A stretch of DNA of 64,000 nucleotides from positions 1 through 64,000 of the forward strand of contig CAYWQX010000002.1 of NCBI GenBank assembly GCA_964460985.1. The letters run 5' to 3'. Position numbers and translations under genes: made by a program. The notes under the pieces are model-generated. The model was not told where the DNA came from. It searched no databases and worked only from the letters and a program-made list of their open reading frames with translations. Source of the stretch: CAZABG01 sp964460985. GTDB lineage: Bacteria > Chlamydiota > Chlamydiia > Chlamydiales > Parachlamydiaceae. Below, one piece after another: positions 1 to 8,287 of the stretch. Each line of letters begins with the position of its first letter. Positions within the stretch are counted from its first letter, which is position 1.

Positions 1-65
1 AATCGTTTTCTATATTAATTATAAATAGACGCTGAATTACAAGCGTTCTCTAAGGAGTTGATGCC

Positions 66-140
66 ATGGCAAAAAAACAAAAAGGCAAATCTCGCACCAA
101 ACAAAATAGACACGCTATTCAAATGGAAATGCGAGGCTGA
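66..140 (+). CDS. Basic 24-residue micro-ORF
   Basis: An ATG at 66 lies 8 bases after a good ribosome binding site (AAGGAG at 52-57) and opens a 24-codon frame ending with TGA at 138-140. The peptide is very basic (starts MAKKQKGKSR) and would suit nucleic-acid or ribosome binding, but I do not recognise a family. A strong terminator follows 18 bases later, so a short transcript carrying just this frame is plausible. The upstream 65 bases are AT-rich and could hold its promoter. A second ATG at 61, in another frame, would run into the terminator stem and is less likely. Confidence 0.4.
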   Translation: MAKKQKGKSRTKQNRHAIQMEMRG

Positions 141-158
141 CCAAAGCGCTTTAAATAC

Positions 159-213
159 AAAGGCCCCGGGAGGAACATGCGAGTGATGGACTCTTGTTCC
201 TCCCAGGGCCTTT
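159..213. terminator. Strong bidirectional hairpin terminator
   Basis: Arms 159-176 and 196-213 pair over 17 of 18 positions with a single mismatch (C167 opposite A205), around a 19-base loop. It follows the micro-ORF on the plus strand and lies just beyond the stop of the minus-strand gene ending at 221, so it can end transcripts from both sides. The plus-strand exit reads TTTGTCTTATT; the outer A/T pairs of the stem give a T-run on the minus strand. Confidence 0.8.
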
Positions 214-220
214 GTCTTAT

Positions 221-583
221 TCATTTTGGCTTTTTTTCTTCGATATGCGCTTTGGCTTGAATCCAGGCTTCAGACAAAGCCGGATTATCTAGTTGTTTAA
301 CAAGGTGTTTGGTGCACTTCACAAAGAGATGGTCCCATTCCCAAAAGTAGTTAACAAAAGTCACCTGTTTCAGCTGCATTTGAATAACAAAAGGGTGAGC
401 CTTCAGACAATTGGTCCTAACGAGATTAATCTCCCCTTCAAAAGATAAGCGGACATAATCCCACTGAAGCCGTAAACGGAGATCTGCTTTCATGTGAGGC
501 TTTAAGAGGTAAAGACGGTTTAGCTTCTCTTGGCGGCTTACATCCGAAACGTGGATCTGAGCTAATTCTAAAGCTGGATTCAC
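221..583 (-). CDS. Hypothetical protein, paralogue of the protein at 930-1430
   Basis: A 120-residue soluble protein of no recognised family. Its ATG overlaps the stop of the gene upstream (580-897) by 4 bases, indicating translational coupling. Its sequence resembles the 166-residue protein at 930-1430: both have a (V)xREExLxxLYL-type segment, then an aromatic FxW segment followed by LVK, and a C-terminal segment of the form (D)N-x-x-L-x-E-x-x-x-Q-(A/V)-K-A-x-I. It is the last gene before the terminator at 159-213. Function unknown. Confidence 0.7.
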   Translation of the reverse strand: MNPALELAQIHVSDVSRQEKLNRLYLLKPHMKADLRLRLQWDYVRLSFEGEINLVRTNCLKAHPFVIQMQLKQVTFVNYFWEWDHLFVKCTKHLVKQLDNPALSEAWIQAKAHIEEKKPK

Positions 584-897
584 GCTCTTAAGTCCTTATC
601 GAAAATTTGACCAAACTGCTTCCATACATCTTTTTCTAGATCCCTTAGTTCTCCTGAGGTTTTAAGAGGAGACTCCCCTCGCTTGGCCTCCAGAACCGTG
701 ATGACATCTTTAATCAACTTTTCCTCTTTGGGCTCGATAAGATTGCTTTTAGCTCTTTCCCACAATCTGATAAGTTCGGAGTTTTCCGTCTTCCGGATAG
801 ACTCTTCTTGGCTTAAAAGCCAATTTTTTTCATTCAAGCTGGGGCGATAATTCTCTAGAAGCAAACCTTCTATACGTCTTTGAACGGGAGATGCCAT
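580..897 (-). CDS. Hypothetical protein of the same small family
   Basis: A 105-residue charged helical protein, no known family. The start ATG at 897 has a GGTAGT-like ribosome binding site. The segment NSELIRLWERAKSNLIE matches the C-terminal motif of its two neighbours, and its first 35 residues (PSLNEKNWLLSQEE) resemble the N-terminal half of the 930-1430 protein (SSLEPDDQIWLESVL). This suggests three diverged copies, or a split copy, of one ancestral gene. It is coupled to the downstream gene by a 4-base overlap. Confidence 0.65.
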   Translation of the reverse strand: MASPVQRRIEGLLLENYRPSLNEKNWLLSQEESIRKTENSELIRLWERAKSNLIEPKEEKLIKDVITVLEAKRGESPLKTSGELRDLEKDVWKQFGQIFDKDLRA

Positions 898-929
898 TAA
901 CTACCTTAATGTATTGTGATTAATTCGTC

Positions 930-1430
930 TTAAACTTTAAAAAGCAGCATATCAGTAGTTTCTTTTAATAGATCTTTCGTCTGAATTTTTGCTTTAACTT
1001 GATTATAGGTTTCAATAAGCTCAGAGTCATTAGATAGTTTTACTAAATCATCCATTAATAAAATCCAAAATATGTCTATAACAGATATTTCTTTCATGAG
1101 GCAATTTTTTAACGCGATTTTCAATGCTTCTAAAGCAAGTCCATTTTTCTTTTCCGATACTTCTACAAGATTAAATCTAGCTAAAACTTTAAGATACAAT
1201 TTACTTAAAACTTCTTCCCTTGCGACCTCCTGTTTTACCAAAACGCTTTCCAACCAAATTTGATCATCCGGCTCAAGTGAACTCTGCTTTGAAATCCTTA
1301 AAAGACGATCGTGAATATCTTTAAAAATTACACCATGTATGGTCATAACGGGTGATAAAGATTCTTCATCTGAACTATCACTCAAATGGTAATCATTTTT
1401 ATGATTGAGTGGTTTTATAGGTGCTACCAT
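930..1430 (-). CDS. Hypothetical protein, longest member of the small family
   Basis: 166 residues. An acidic, serine-rich N-terminus (DSSDEESLSP, residues 18-27) precedes a helical body and the shared C-terminal motif LSNDSELIETYNQVKAKIQ. The start lies 32 bases inside the 3' end of menH, so it appears to be read from the same transcript. No signal peptide or membrane segment is visible. AT content is higher than in menH. Function unknown; the link to menaquinone genes is positional only. Confidence 0.7.
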   Translation of the reverse strand: MVAPIKPLNHKNDYHLSDSSDEESLSPVMTIHGVIFKDIHDRLLRISKQSSLEPDDQIWLESVLVKQEVAREEVLSKLYLKVLARFNLVEVSEKKNGLALEALKIALKNCLMKEISVIDIFWILLMDDLVKLSNDSELIETYNQVKAKIQTKDLLKETTDMLLFKV

Positions 1431-2055
1431 GGATTTCTACTCTCTTTTTTATGATGTGGTTTAACTCATTCGGACACTCCCAGGGAAGGCGATGCCCTTT
1501 GTTTTCAATTACAATGGGGTTAGGGAGTCTCTGTTTAATTTTTTTAGGATCCTCTCCTCCTAGTATCCAAAGGGCAGGAGCGTCAAAGAGAGGTTGCTTG
1601 CCAAGAGAAAAATGGAGCAAATGGGAGGCAAGCTCCTCTCTTTTATAATTTTTTTCATAGCGGGTAATGGAATAGGACTTTAAGGCCGCCTGACCTTCCC
1701 AATCCTTCATGAGAAGATCCCAATCATCTTTCAAGAACCTCTCAGCCCACAGTTTATCTGCATTAAGTCTTTCTTCATGACCCTCGGTAAGACCGGGATG
1801 ACCGGATATTAAAATGATATCGTTCCAAAGTTTTGGATTCGCTTTCCAGGCCTGGAGAGCAAGCCTTGCTCCCATGGAATACCCGATGAGGATATTGTGG
1901 GTAGTGGTGATCGAATCATTAAAAGATTGAGCCCAAGACTCGAAAGAGGGAGCTGGTTTGACCGCACACGAAAAATGCGGAATATCAAGAAAATCAAAAT
2001 CAGAGGGAAGCCCTAAAAACCCATGTAAAGTGTATATATTAGGTTTTGAGTTCAA
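1399..2055 (-). CDS. menH: MenH-like alpha/beta hydrolase (SHCHC synthase)
   Basis: 218 residues with the alpha/beta-hydrolase signatures of MenH: oxyanion region LHGFLGLPSDF near the N-terminus, nucleophile elbow GYSMGARLAL (Ser in G-Y-S-M-G), a late Asp in LGGEDPK, and the catalytic His in ENKGHRLPWECP. MenH removes pyruvate from SEPHCHC to give SHCHC in menaquinone synthesis. The start is a TTG at 2055 overlapping the last 17 bases of menD, with GGAGGG upstream; no nearer ATG keeps the conserved LHG motif. Its position directly after menF and menD supports MenH over another hydrolase. Confidence 0.85.
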   Translation of the reverse strand: MNSKPNIYTLHGFLGLPSDFDFLDIPHFSCAVKPAPSFESWAQSFNDSITTTHNILIGYSMGARLALQAWKANPKLWNDIILISGHPGLTEGHEERLNADKLWAERFLKDDWDLLMKDWEGQAALKSYSITRYEKNYKREELASHLLHFSLGKQPLFDAPALWILGGEDPKKIKQRLPNPIVIENKGHRLPWECPNELNHIIKKRVEIHGSTYKTTQS

Positions 2056-3478
2056 TGATTTGTCTTCCCTCCACCCCTTTTAACTCTGTCAAGTAAGACA
2101 GTTTAAACATTTTTGCCCAATTTTCGAAAGAGAGTTGATGGCGATTGAGCATCTCTTCCACACCGCCAAACATTTTATCGAAGATCATCCCGCCGGAATT
2201 ATTAATAACAATAATCGTCACATTTTTGGCAGACATCGCCTGTAAAAACCATAGGGCGGATAAATCGTATAGAGTAGTTAAGTCTCCAAAAATACCCACA
2301 TTATGCCTCTCTTCTCGGCAAAGACCCAAAAATGTGGAGATCTGTCCGTCAATCCCGTTAAGACCGCGCGACGCTTGAATATCTAAATGCTTGGGTTTGT
2401 AAGTGGCCGCTTTGTCCCACTCACGAATTGGAAGAGAGTTGCCTAGATAAACTAAACTATAGTCCGGAATCCATTCAGAGATACTCCTCAAAACCTTCTC
2501 TTCAGCCGTTAAAGAAGGCTCCATTTTTTTGCCGAGTTTTCCAAAAAATTTGGCTGGAGCCCCTTGAAAGAAGGGTTTAAGATTCGCGTGGATGAACTCT
2601 CCTCGACTAAGGCCGGAAAAAGGATGTTCGGTAATAGAAAGGACCGGGATACTCAGGTCTTCTAAATCACGCCACAGTCTGTGCGTCGGAACCCCTCCTA
2701 TTCGAAGCACACCGTCATACTCTTTGAGATCGGGAACATTGACCGACAAATGGGCGAGCGAGTGATCTTCTCGCAGCTGAGACACCCCTTCAAAGTAGAC
2801 GGGAGCTGCGAGCTTTAAAAGATACTCCTTAACCCCTTGATCTTTATCGAGGGTAGAGACCACAACCAGAGGATGGGTCACCTGGCTAAGAAAACTCTCT
2901 AGTTTTTCATAACTTCCAACCGCTCTTTCTCGGGGAGTAAAAGGGGCCGGTTTAAAAGCAGGGGTATCTACAAAATGGCGAAGCGGCTCTTCAAAACAGA
3001 TATTAAGATGAAGAGGAGCTGACAAATCCCATTCAATTTTTTGCGGATAGTCGATGTCGTACGCTTTTTTAGCATAAACTCCATAGAGATTTTCTTGGTT
3101 ACAGGTCTGTGGAGCGTTAGAAAAGCGGTACGATTTCGGCCGGTCGGCGGTCAATAAAACAAGCGGTAAAGAGGTATAAAAAGCTTCCATGCAGGCAGGA
3201 AGAAGTTCCCCTGCCGCCGTTCCCGAAGTGGTCACCACCGCACAAGGCCTCTTGGATTCACGAATGCGGCCCAAAGCAAAAAAGGCTGCCGATCTCTCTT
3301 CAAAAGAGTACCACACCTTCAAAGCGGGATCATTTTTGATAACGTTTAATAAGGGCTGCATCCTTGCGCCCGAACAAATAACGAATTCCTGCACTCCGAG
3401 ATTGATCAGCTCTTGAACTACAAAAAAAGCGAGGTCTAAACCCCCAAGAGATCTCTTATCGACTTGGCTTTTAGACAT
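2039..3478 (-). CDS. menD: SEPHCHC synthase MenD (thiamine-diphosphate enzyme)
   Basis: 479 residues from the ATG at 3478; a GTG four codons earlier is possible. The N-terminal TPP enzyme domain shows ELINLGVQEFVICSGAR and the SFEERSAAFFALGRI segment with the conserved Glu; TTSGTAAGELLPA and LTADRP follow. The C-terminal half has GDLTTLYDLSALWFL and VINNSGGMIF, the TPP/Mg region. It condenses isochorismate with 2-oxoglutarate. It is shorter than typical MenD (about 550 residues), mainly at the C-terminus and in the middle domain. Its start overlaps menF by about 40 bases. 2-Oxoglutarate is also the substrate of the SucA encoded later in the window. Confidence 0.92.
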   Translation of the reverse strand: MSKSQVDKRSLGGLDLAFFVVQELINLGVQEFVICSGARMQPLLNVIKNDPALKVWYSFEERSAAFFALGRIRESKRPCAVVTTSGTAAGELLPACMEAFYTSLPLVLLTADRPKSYRFSNAPQTCNQENLYGVYAKKAYDIDYPQKIEWDLSAPLHLNICFEEPLRHFVDTPAFKPAPFTPRERAVGSYEKLESFLSQVTHPLVVVSTLDKDQGVKEYLLKLAAPVYFEGVSQLREDHSLAHLSVNVPDLKEYDGVLRIGGVPTHRLWRDLEDLSIPVLSITEHPFSGLSRGEFIHANLKPFFQGAPAKFFGKLGKKMEPSLTAEEKVLRSISEWIPDYSLVYLGNSLPIREWDKAATYKPKHLDIQASRGLNGIDGQISTFLGLCREERHNVGIFGDLTTLYDLSALWFLQAMSAKNVTIIVINNSGGMIFDKMFGGVEEMLNRHQLSFENWAKMFKLSYLTELKGVEGRQIIELKT

Positions 3479-4401
3479 ATCTCTTCCCACTCTTTTTCAT
3501 ATTGACTAAGCGCGGTCACTCCGCAGCCGACAAATATTTTAGCTTTTCCGTCTCTCCACTGGATATTACGAATAGCGACATAGGCTCTTGACTCCCCTTC
3601 AAACTGATAGCCAAATGGAGTTCCATAGATGCCTCTTTCCTGCATTTCACCCCACGCTTTAAGAAGCGGAGCCCCTTTATCAGGCGGATAAGCTCCCAGG
3701 GCAGGCGTAGGATGCAGAAGCGAGATGATTGTATCAAAAGAGACTTTCTTGTCGAGTGCAACTTCAATCGGCGTCAAAAGATGGTAGAGGTTATGGTAAG
3801 GTTTAACGATCTGCTCTTGAATGTTAACTTGGCCCAAGGGAGCAAGTTTTTCTTTAATATCGAGAATCACCCACTCATGCTCCATCTGCTCTTTGGCTTT
3901 TAAAAGATCTTTTTCTTGCGCTGTTCCGGCGACCGCTTCTACATAAAGGCGAGTATCGGTTAGATCAAAAAGAAGTTCAGGGGTTGCGCCTAAAAAACCG
4001 CTCTCTTCATCCCATGAACCATAGAGATACAGATCTTGATCATTCAACAGCAAGTGATTGAGCATCTCTTCCGCAGAAGGTTGAATATCTGCTTCCAGAT
4101 AAGTATAAGGGACAATTTTATCGATAGATTTTGAGATGATAGCCGCTTTGGATGCGCTGAAAAAATCTTCGAAGGGCTTAGGCCCTTTCCAATCAATCTC
4201 TTTAGGCGCACGGTTTAAAAGGAATTGATCCTTTTCCACTACCGCATAAAAGGGGTGTGTATACCAGGAGGGATTCTTTAAAAAAAAGTCGGTCTCGAAC
4301 CAGGCCGGATGTTTTGGGCTCGGCTCTTTGATGAGGATTTTTTCACCCCATCCAAATAAAAGTTTTCCACACCTTAAGGAGACTATCGATTTTTCAGTCA
4401 C
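3436..4401 (-). CDS. menF: Isochorismate synthase (MenF/EntC type)
   Basis: 321 residues of chorismate-binding enzyme fold: VEAVAGTAQEKD, the HEWVILDIKEKLAPLG segment, HLLTPIEV, HPTPALGAYPP, and the C-terminal AYVAIRNIQW and GCGVTALSQYEKEWEE segments, all diagnostic of isochorismate, anthranilate and aminodeoxychorismate synthases. The menD neighbour makes isochorismate synthase the likely activity. It is about 100 residues shorter than E. coli MenF at the N-terminus. The start is GTG at 4401, overlapping the holB stop in a GTGA arrangement. It commits chorismate to menaquinone. Confidence 0.9.
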   Translation of the reverse strand: MTEKSIVSLRCGKLLFGWGEKILIKEPSPKHPAWFETDFFLKNPSWYTHPFYAVVEKDQFLLNRAPKEIDWKGPKPFEDFFSASKAAIISKSIDKIVPYTYLEADIQPSAEEMLNHLLLNDQDLYLYGSWDEESGFLGATPELLFDLTDTRLYVEAVAGTAQEKDLLKAKEQMEHEWVILDIKEKLAPLGQVNIQEQIVKPYHNLYHLLTPIEVALDKKVSFDTIISLLHPTPALGAYPPDKGAPLLKAWGEMQERGIYGTPFGYQFEGESRAYVAIRNIQWRDGKAKIFVGCGVTALSQYEKEWEEICLKAKSIRDLLGV

Positions 4402-5171
4402 ACATAACCTAGCTTGATAAATAAACTTTCAAGAATAGAAGTCAGGGTTGAAGATCTTTCTCTCTTCAACTTCGCCTCTTGTATAAGTTTTAGGACTTTA
4501 TCTAGCTCAGTTTTGTGGTGTTGGGCGATGAGGTCAAAACATTTGTCCAGCTCCTCTTGAAATTGGAGCTGTTTGATACCGTCCGCCTCTTTTTCAAGCT
4601 GTTCCCGTTGAGAAGCGGTCAGATCTTTAGAGAAACTCTCCTCCCCTTTTCGAAACTCATCGAGATACTGGCTGAGTTTTTTTATATCCTCAAAAAAGGG
4701 AAATACATCAGGATAATAATGGGTGGAGAGGATTTTTTGTAAAGGCTCGTTCGAATACTCCTCTCTTTGAGATCGCACATATCGACACTGACAGCGAGAT
4801 AAAATGGTGGGAAGGATCCGCTCTTTTCGAAGAGTAGTCAAAATAAAATAAGTGGAAGAAATCGGCTCTTCTAGCGTTTTAAGGAGGCCGTTTGCCGCTT
4901 GAGGCCACATCTTCTCCGCCTCCAGCAATATAAAAACACGCCTTTTAGCCTGAAAAGGGGGCATAATCGACTCCTCTTTAAACTCCCGCATTTTATCCGC
5001 CGAATGAAGAGCTAATTTTCCTTCAGGTCTAAAAAATGTGATATCAGGATGCTCTGAAGAAGTAGCCCCTGTTAACTGTTGAGCTAAAGAGAGCGCCTCT
5101 TCTTCTAAAGCCGAAGAGGATCTTCCAACCAAAAGAAGGGTTTGGGGGCAGCGCTCAGGGTTAAAGTTCAT
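4398..5171 (-). CDS. holB: DNA polymerase III delta-prime subunit
   Basis: 257 residues related to clamp-loader AAA+ proteins. The P-loop is degenerate (LLLVGRSSSALEE), as expected of delta-prime, followed by LLEAEKMWPQAANGLLKTLEEP and TILSRCQCRYV, the SRC motif region that acts in trans on the neighbouring ATPase. No zinc-binding Cys cluster is present, and the C-terminal collar domain is short, with charged helices. It overlaps tmk by 4 bases; a tmk-holB pair is common in bacteria. Part of the replicative clamp loader together with the delta subunit encoded at 46404-47396. Confidence 0.85.
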   Translation of the reverse strand: MNFNPERCPQTLLLVGRSSSALEEEALSLAQQLTGATSSEHPDITFFRPEGKLALHSADKMREFKEESIMPPFQAKRRVFILLEAEKMWPQAANGLLKTLEEPISSTYFILTTLRKERILPTILSRCQCRYVRSQREEYSNEPLQKILSTHYYPDVFPFFEDIKKLSQYLDEFRKGEESFSKDLTASQREQLEKEADGIKQLQFQEELDKCFDLIAQHHKTELDKVLKLIQEAKLKRERSSTLTSILESLFIKLGYV

Positions 5172-5806
5172 ACGAGTTGCGGTTTAATCAAATTGATCGC
5201 TTGATTAAAGACCGATTCGGGCGTATCAGCGGCGTTAATGATTCTAATCCGTCTTGGGAAAAGCTCTGCCAACGTTAAAAAACCGCGCCGCACTTTCTGA
5301 TGAAATTCAAGCTTTTCGGTTTCCATCCGGTCTGTTTTCTCCCTTTTAATCGCCTTTTTTGCCCTTTCCAATCCGGCCGCCGGGTCAATATCAAGATACA
5401 ACGTTAGCTGAGGAAGGAGATTTCCGGTAGAAAATTCGGATAAGCGTAAGGTCTCAACTATTCCAAGTCCTCTCGCATATCCTTGATAGGCAACCGATGA
5501 GTCTTGAAAACGATCGCAAAGGACCACTTTGCCCTTAGCAAGAGCTGGTTTTATAACCGTTTCGACATGATCGGCTCGAGCGGCTAAAAATAAGAGAAGT
5601 TCTGCTTTAGGAGGAATTGAAGCCCGCTCCAAAACCATTGATCGAAGCTCATCGGCAAGAGGCGATCCACCCGGTTCGCGAGTGAGAACCACCTCTCGTC
5701 CTTGCATTTCAAGCCACTCTTGCAACTTTTTGGCGAGGGTGGTTTTCCCCGATCCTTCACCCCCTTCAAGCGTGATGAAAAGACCCGGTTTACTTGCCAA
5801 CATCAT
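5168..5806 (-). CDS. tmk: Thymidylate kinase
   Basis: 212 residues. P-loop GGEGSGKTTL near the N-terminus, TREPGGSPLADELR (dTMP-binding Arg), the DRFQDSSVAYQGYARGL segment (DR(Y/F/H) motif) and a lysine/arginine-rich LID near REKTDRME. It phosphorylates dTMP to dTDP. The start overlaps the end of gyrA by 17 bases and its stop overlaps holB. ATG-ATG tandem starts leave one codon of uncertainty. The order tmk-gyrA-gyrB is conserved in Chlamydia. Confidence 0.95.
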   Translation of the reverse strand: MMLASKPGLFITLEGGEGSGKTTLAKKLQEWLEMQGREVVLTREPGGSPLADELRSMVLERASIPPKAELLLFLAARADHVETVIKPALAKGKVVLCDRFQDSSVAYQGYARGLGIVETLRLSEFSTGNLLPQLTLYLDIDPAAGLERAKKAIKREKTDRMETEKLEFHQKVRRGFLTLAELFPRRIRIINAADTPESVFNQAINLIKPQLV

Positions 5807-8279
5807 CGACTGTCTCTTGTCCGCTCTCTTCTTGAGCCGCTTTCACTTTCTGCACGGCGATCAAATAATCGTCTTCCTTCAGGTTAACGAGTTTAACACC
5901 TTGGGTGTTTCTTCCCATGACACGAAGATCTTTCATCGAAATACGAACCGTTTGCCCTTTGGCAGAGATCATCACGATACCATCTGTATCTTCAACTGAG
6001 ATCGCTTGCACCACGTTGCCGTTTCTTTCGCTCACGATAATCGAGCGAACGCCTACGCCGCCACGGTTTGTTTGTCTAAAGTCTTCAACCGCCGAGCGTT
6101 TACCAAAACCGTTTTCACAAACGACGAGAATCGATTCGGTCCCTTTAACCACTTCCGCGTTGATGACGGAGTCTTGCTCACTCTTCAAGCTGACCCCTCG
6201 CACGCCGCGAGCCGATCTTCCCATCGGACGAACGAGCGACTCATCAAAACGAACGGCCATCCCGTTGTAAGTAAAGAGCATGATTTGCTCCCCTTCATGC
6301 ACGAGGCGGGTTGCGACCAGATGATCCCCTTCGTCCAGTTCAATCGCGTTAACCCCTTTGCGGCGAACATTAGAAAACTCATCCAACCGGCTCTTCTTAA
6401 CGGTTCCGTTGCGGGTGGAGAAGAAGATATAGCCCTCTTCTGTAAGAGAGCGCACTTGAAGGACCGTCGCAATTTTTTCTTCAGGGCGAATATCTTCTAG
6501 AAGATTGACAAGCGGCTTTCCTTTAGCGGCTCTGCCATATTCCGGAATCTGCCATACTTTTAACCAATAAACTCGTCCGAGGGTAGTAAAGATGAGCAAG
6601 TAATCATGGGTTGACGCGGTATAAAGACCTTTTATCGCGTCATCTTCCCTCTTCATCGAGGTTCCCGTGACACCGACTCCCCCTCTTCTTTGCTCTCTGA
6701 AGGTGCTGACCGGCATTCTCTTGATATAGTCATCTTCAGAAATAAGAATAATCACCTCTTCATCGGCGATCAAATCTTCCATATTCATCTCGCCTTCAGC
6801 AGCGATGATCTGGGTCTTTCTTTCAGACTTATGATTTTTAAGAATTTCACCAAGCTCTTCACGGATGATATCCTTCACCATCGCCTCAGAGGCCAATACA
6901 GCACGGAAATAATCGATCTTTTTAAGGAGCTCTTGATACTCTTCGTTAATTTTATCGTGCTCAAGACCGGTCAATTGATAGAGTCTTAAGTCTAATACAG
7001 CGACCGCTTGCTTCTCGGTAAAACCAAAGCGCTCTTTTAAAGTCTCGCGCGCTTTATCACGGTTTTCTGAAGCTCTGATGATCTTGACCACTTCATCCAG
7101 ATGATCAATCGCCTTCAAATAACCTTCGAGGATGTGAGCTCTTGCTTCCGCTTTGGCAAGCTCAAATCTAGTTCTTCTTCTGACCACTTCAATACGGTGT
7201 TCAATCCAGGCAAGAATCATCTGCTTGATGTTCATCGTACGAGGAAGACCTTTATCCAAAGCGAGCATATTGCAGCCGAAAGTCACCTGCATATCGGTAA
7301 ACTTGTAGAGCTGGTTAATGGTCACTTCTGGGATTTCGTTCTTCTTCAGCTCGATCACAATACGCATACCGTCTTTGTCCGACTCATCACGAATATCGGA
7401 GATGCCGGGAAGCGTTTTTTCGTTGATGAGTTCCGCAATTCTTTCGATCAAACGGGATTTCGAAATGTTGAACGGAATCTCGTCGATAACCAAGCGCCCT
7501 CGATCGGGCTGATCCGGATTTTCTTCGATGCGAATGACGCCGCGGAGAATCACTTTCCCACGGCCGGTATGATAAGCCTCTTTAATTCCTCTATAGCCGC
7601 AGATGATCCCTCCCGTCGGAAAATCGGGACCCGGCATAACCTTCATGACATCTTCGATCGAAGAGACAGGGTTATCCAGGAGAAGAAGCGTCGCCTTGAC
7701 AAGCTCACCCAAATTGTGGGGAGGGATATTGGTCGCCATTCCGACCGCAATTCCTGAAGAGCCGTTGCAAAGAAGGTTTGGGAATTTGGATGGAAATACG
7801 GTAGGCTCTTTTTTCGTCTCGTCATAGTTAGGAATAAGATCTACCGTATCTTTATCCAGATCATCCATCAGCTGAATCGCAGCTGCCGTTAATCGTGCTT
7901 CAGTGTAACGCATCGCAGCCGGAGGATCTCCGTCCACCGAACCGAAGTTCCCTTGCCCATCCACTAATCGGTAGCGCATAGCCCACTCTTGAGCCATACG
8001 AACGAGGGTAGGATAGATCACCTGCTCACCGTGCGGGTGGTAATCCCCTGAAGTGTCGCCGCAAATTTTGGCGCACTTACGGTGTTTGGCCCCCGGCGTC
8101 AGATTAAGCTGGCGCATCGCGAACAAAATCCTTCTTTGAGAAGGCTTAAGACCGTCCCGCACGTCAGGAAGGGCGCGTGAGATGATCACCGACATGGAAT
8201 AGCGAAGGTAGCTCTCTTTCATCTCCTCTTCGACATTGCGCGGGAGAATTACTTGATCAGGATAGTGGTTTTGACTCAT
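5790..8279 (-). CDS. gyrA: DNA gyrase subunit A
   Basis: 829 residues, typical length. Breakage-reunion domain with SMSVIISRALPDVRDGLKPSQRR, the quinolone-determining region YHPHGEQVIYP and the catalytic Tyr in AAMRYTEARL; the C-terminal half carries the repeated beta-pinwheel motifs (for example RRGGVGVTG, GRSARGVRG, RGGVGVRS) and the GyrA-box-like segment near MGRNTQGVKLV. In the quinolone region the residues matching E. coli Ser83 and Asp87 are Gln86 and Pro90. It lies 8 bases after gyrB and clearly shares its transcript. Introduces negative supercoils as an A2B2 complex. Confidence 0.98.
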   Translation of the reverse strand: MSQNHYPDQVILPRNVEEEMKESYLRYSMSVIISRALPDVRDGLKPSQRRILFAMRQLNLTPGAKHRKCAKICGDTSGDYHPHGEQVIYPTLVRMAQEWAMRYRLVDGQGNFGSVDGDPPAAMRYTEARLTAAAIQLMDDLDKDTVDLIPNYDETKKEPTVFPSKFPNLLCNGSSGIAVGMATNIPPHNLGELVKATLLLLDNPVSSIEDVMKVMPGPDFPTGGIICGYRGIKEAYHTGRGKVILRGVIRIEENPDQPDRGRLVIDEIPFNISKSRLIERIAELINEKTLPGISDIRDESDKDGMRIVIELKKNEIPEVTINQLYKFTDMQVTFGCNMLALDKGLPRTMNIKQMILAWIEHRIEVVRRRTRFELAKAEARAHILEGYLKAIDHLDEVVKIIRASENRDKARETLKERFGFTEKQAVAVLDLRLYQLTGLEHDKINEEYQELLKKIDYFRAVLASEAMVKDIIREELGEILKNHKSERKTQIIAAEGEMNMEDLIADEEVIILISEDDYIKRMPVSTFREQRRGGVGVTGTSMKREDDAIKGLYTASTHDYLLIFTTLGRVYWLKVWQIPEYGRAAKGKPLVNLLEDIRPEEKIATVLQVRSLTEEGYIFFSTRNGTVKKSRLDEFSNVRRKGVNAIELDEGDHLVATRLVHEGEQIMLFTYNGMAVRFDESLVRPMGRSARGVRGVSLKSEQDSVINAEVVKGTESILVVCENGFGKRSAVEDFRQTNRGGVGVRSIIVSERNGNVVQAISVEDTDGIVMISAKGQTVRISMKDLRVMGRNTQGVKLVNLKEDDYLIAVQKVKAAQEESGQETVDDVGK

Positions 8280-8287
8280 ATCGTCCC

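Noticed and set aside
15..224. Open frame on the minus strand at the left end
   Set aside because: It runs through the strong terminator stem and the micro-ORF region, has no ribosome binding site or similarity, and is best explained as a shadow.
4362..4372. A DnaA-box-like TTTTCCACA
   Set aside because: Single copy inside menF; no cluster of boxes or AT-rich unwinding region near it or near dnaA, so no origin is claimed.
6006..6500. Long plus-strand frame antisense to gyrA
   Set aside because: It mirrors the coding bias of gyrA, has no similarity to any protein and no ribosome binding site.
7101..7757. 218-codon plus-strand frame antisense to gyrA
   Set aside because: Long but only a shadow of the conserved gyrA coding strand; its sequence shows no domain.
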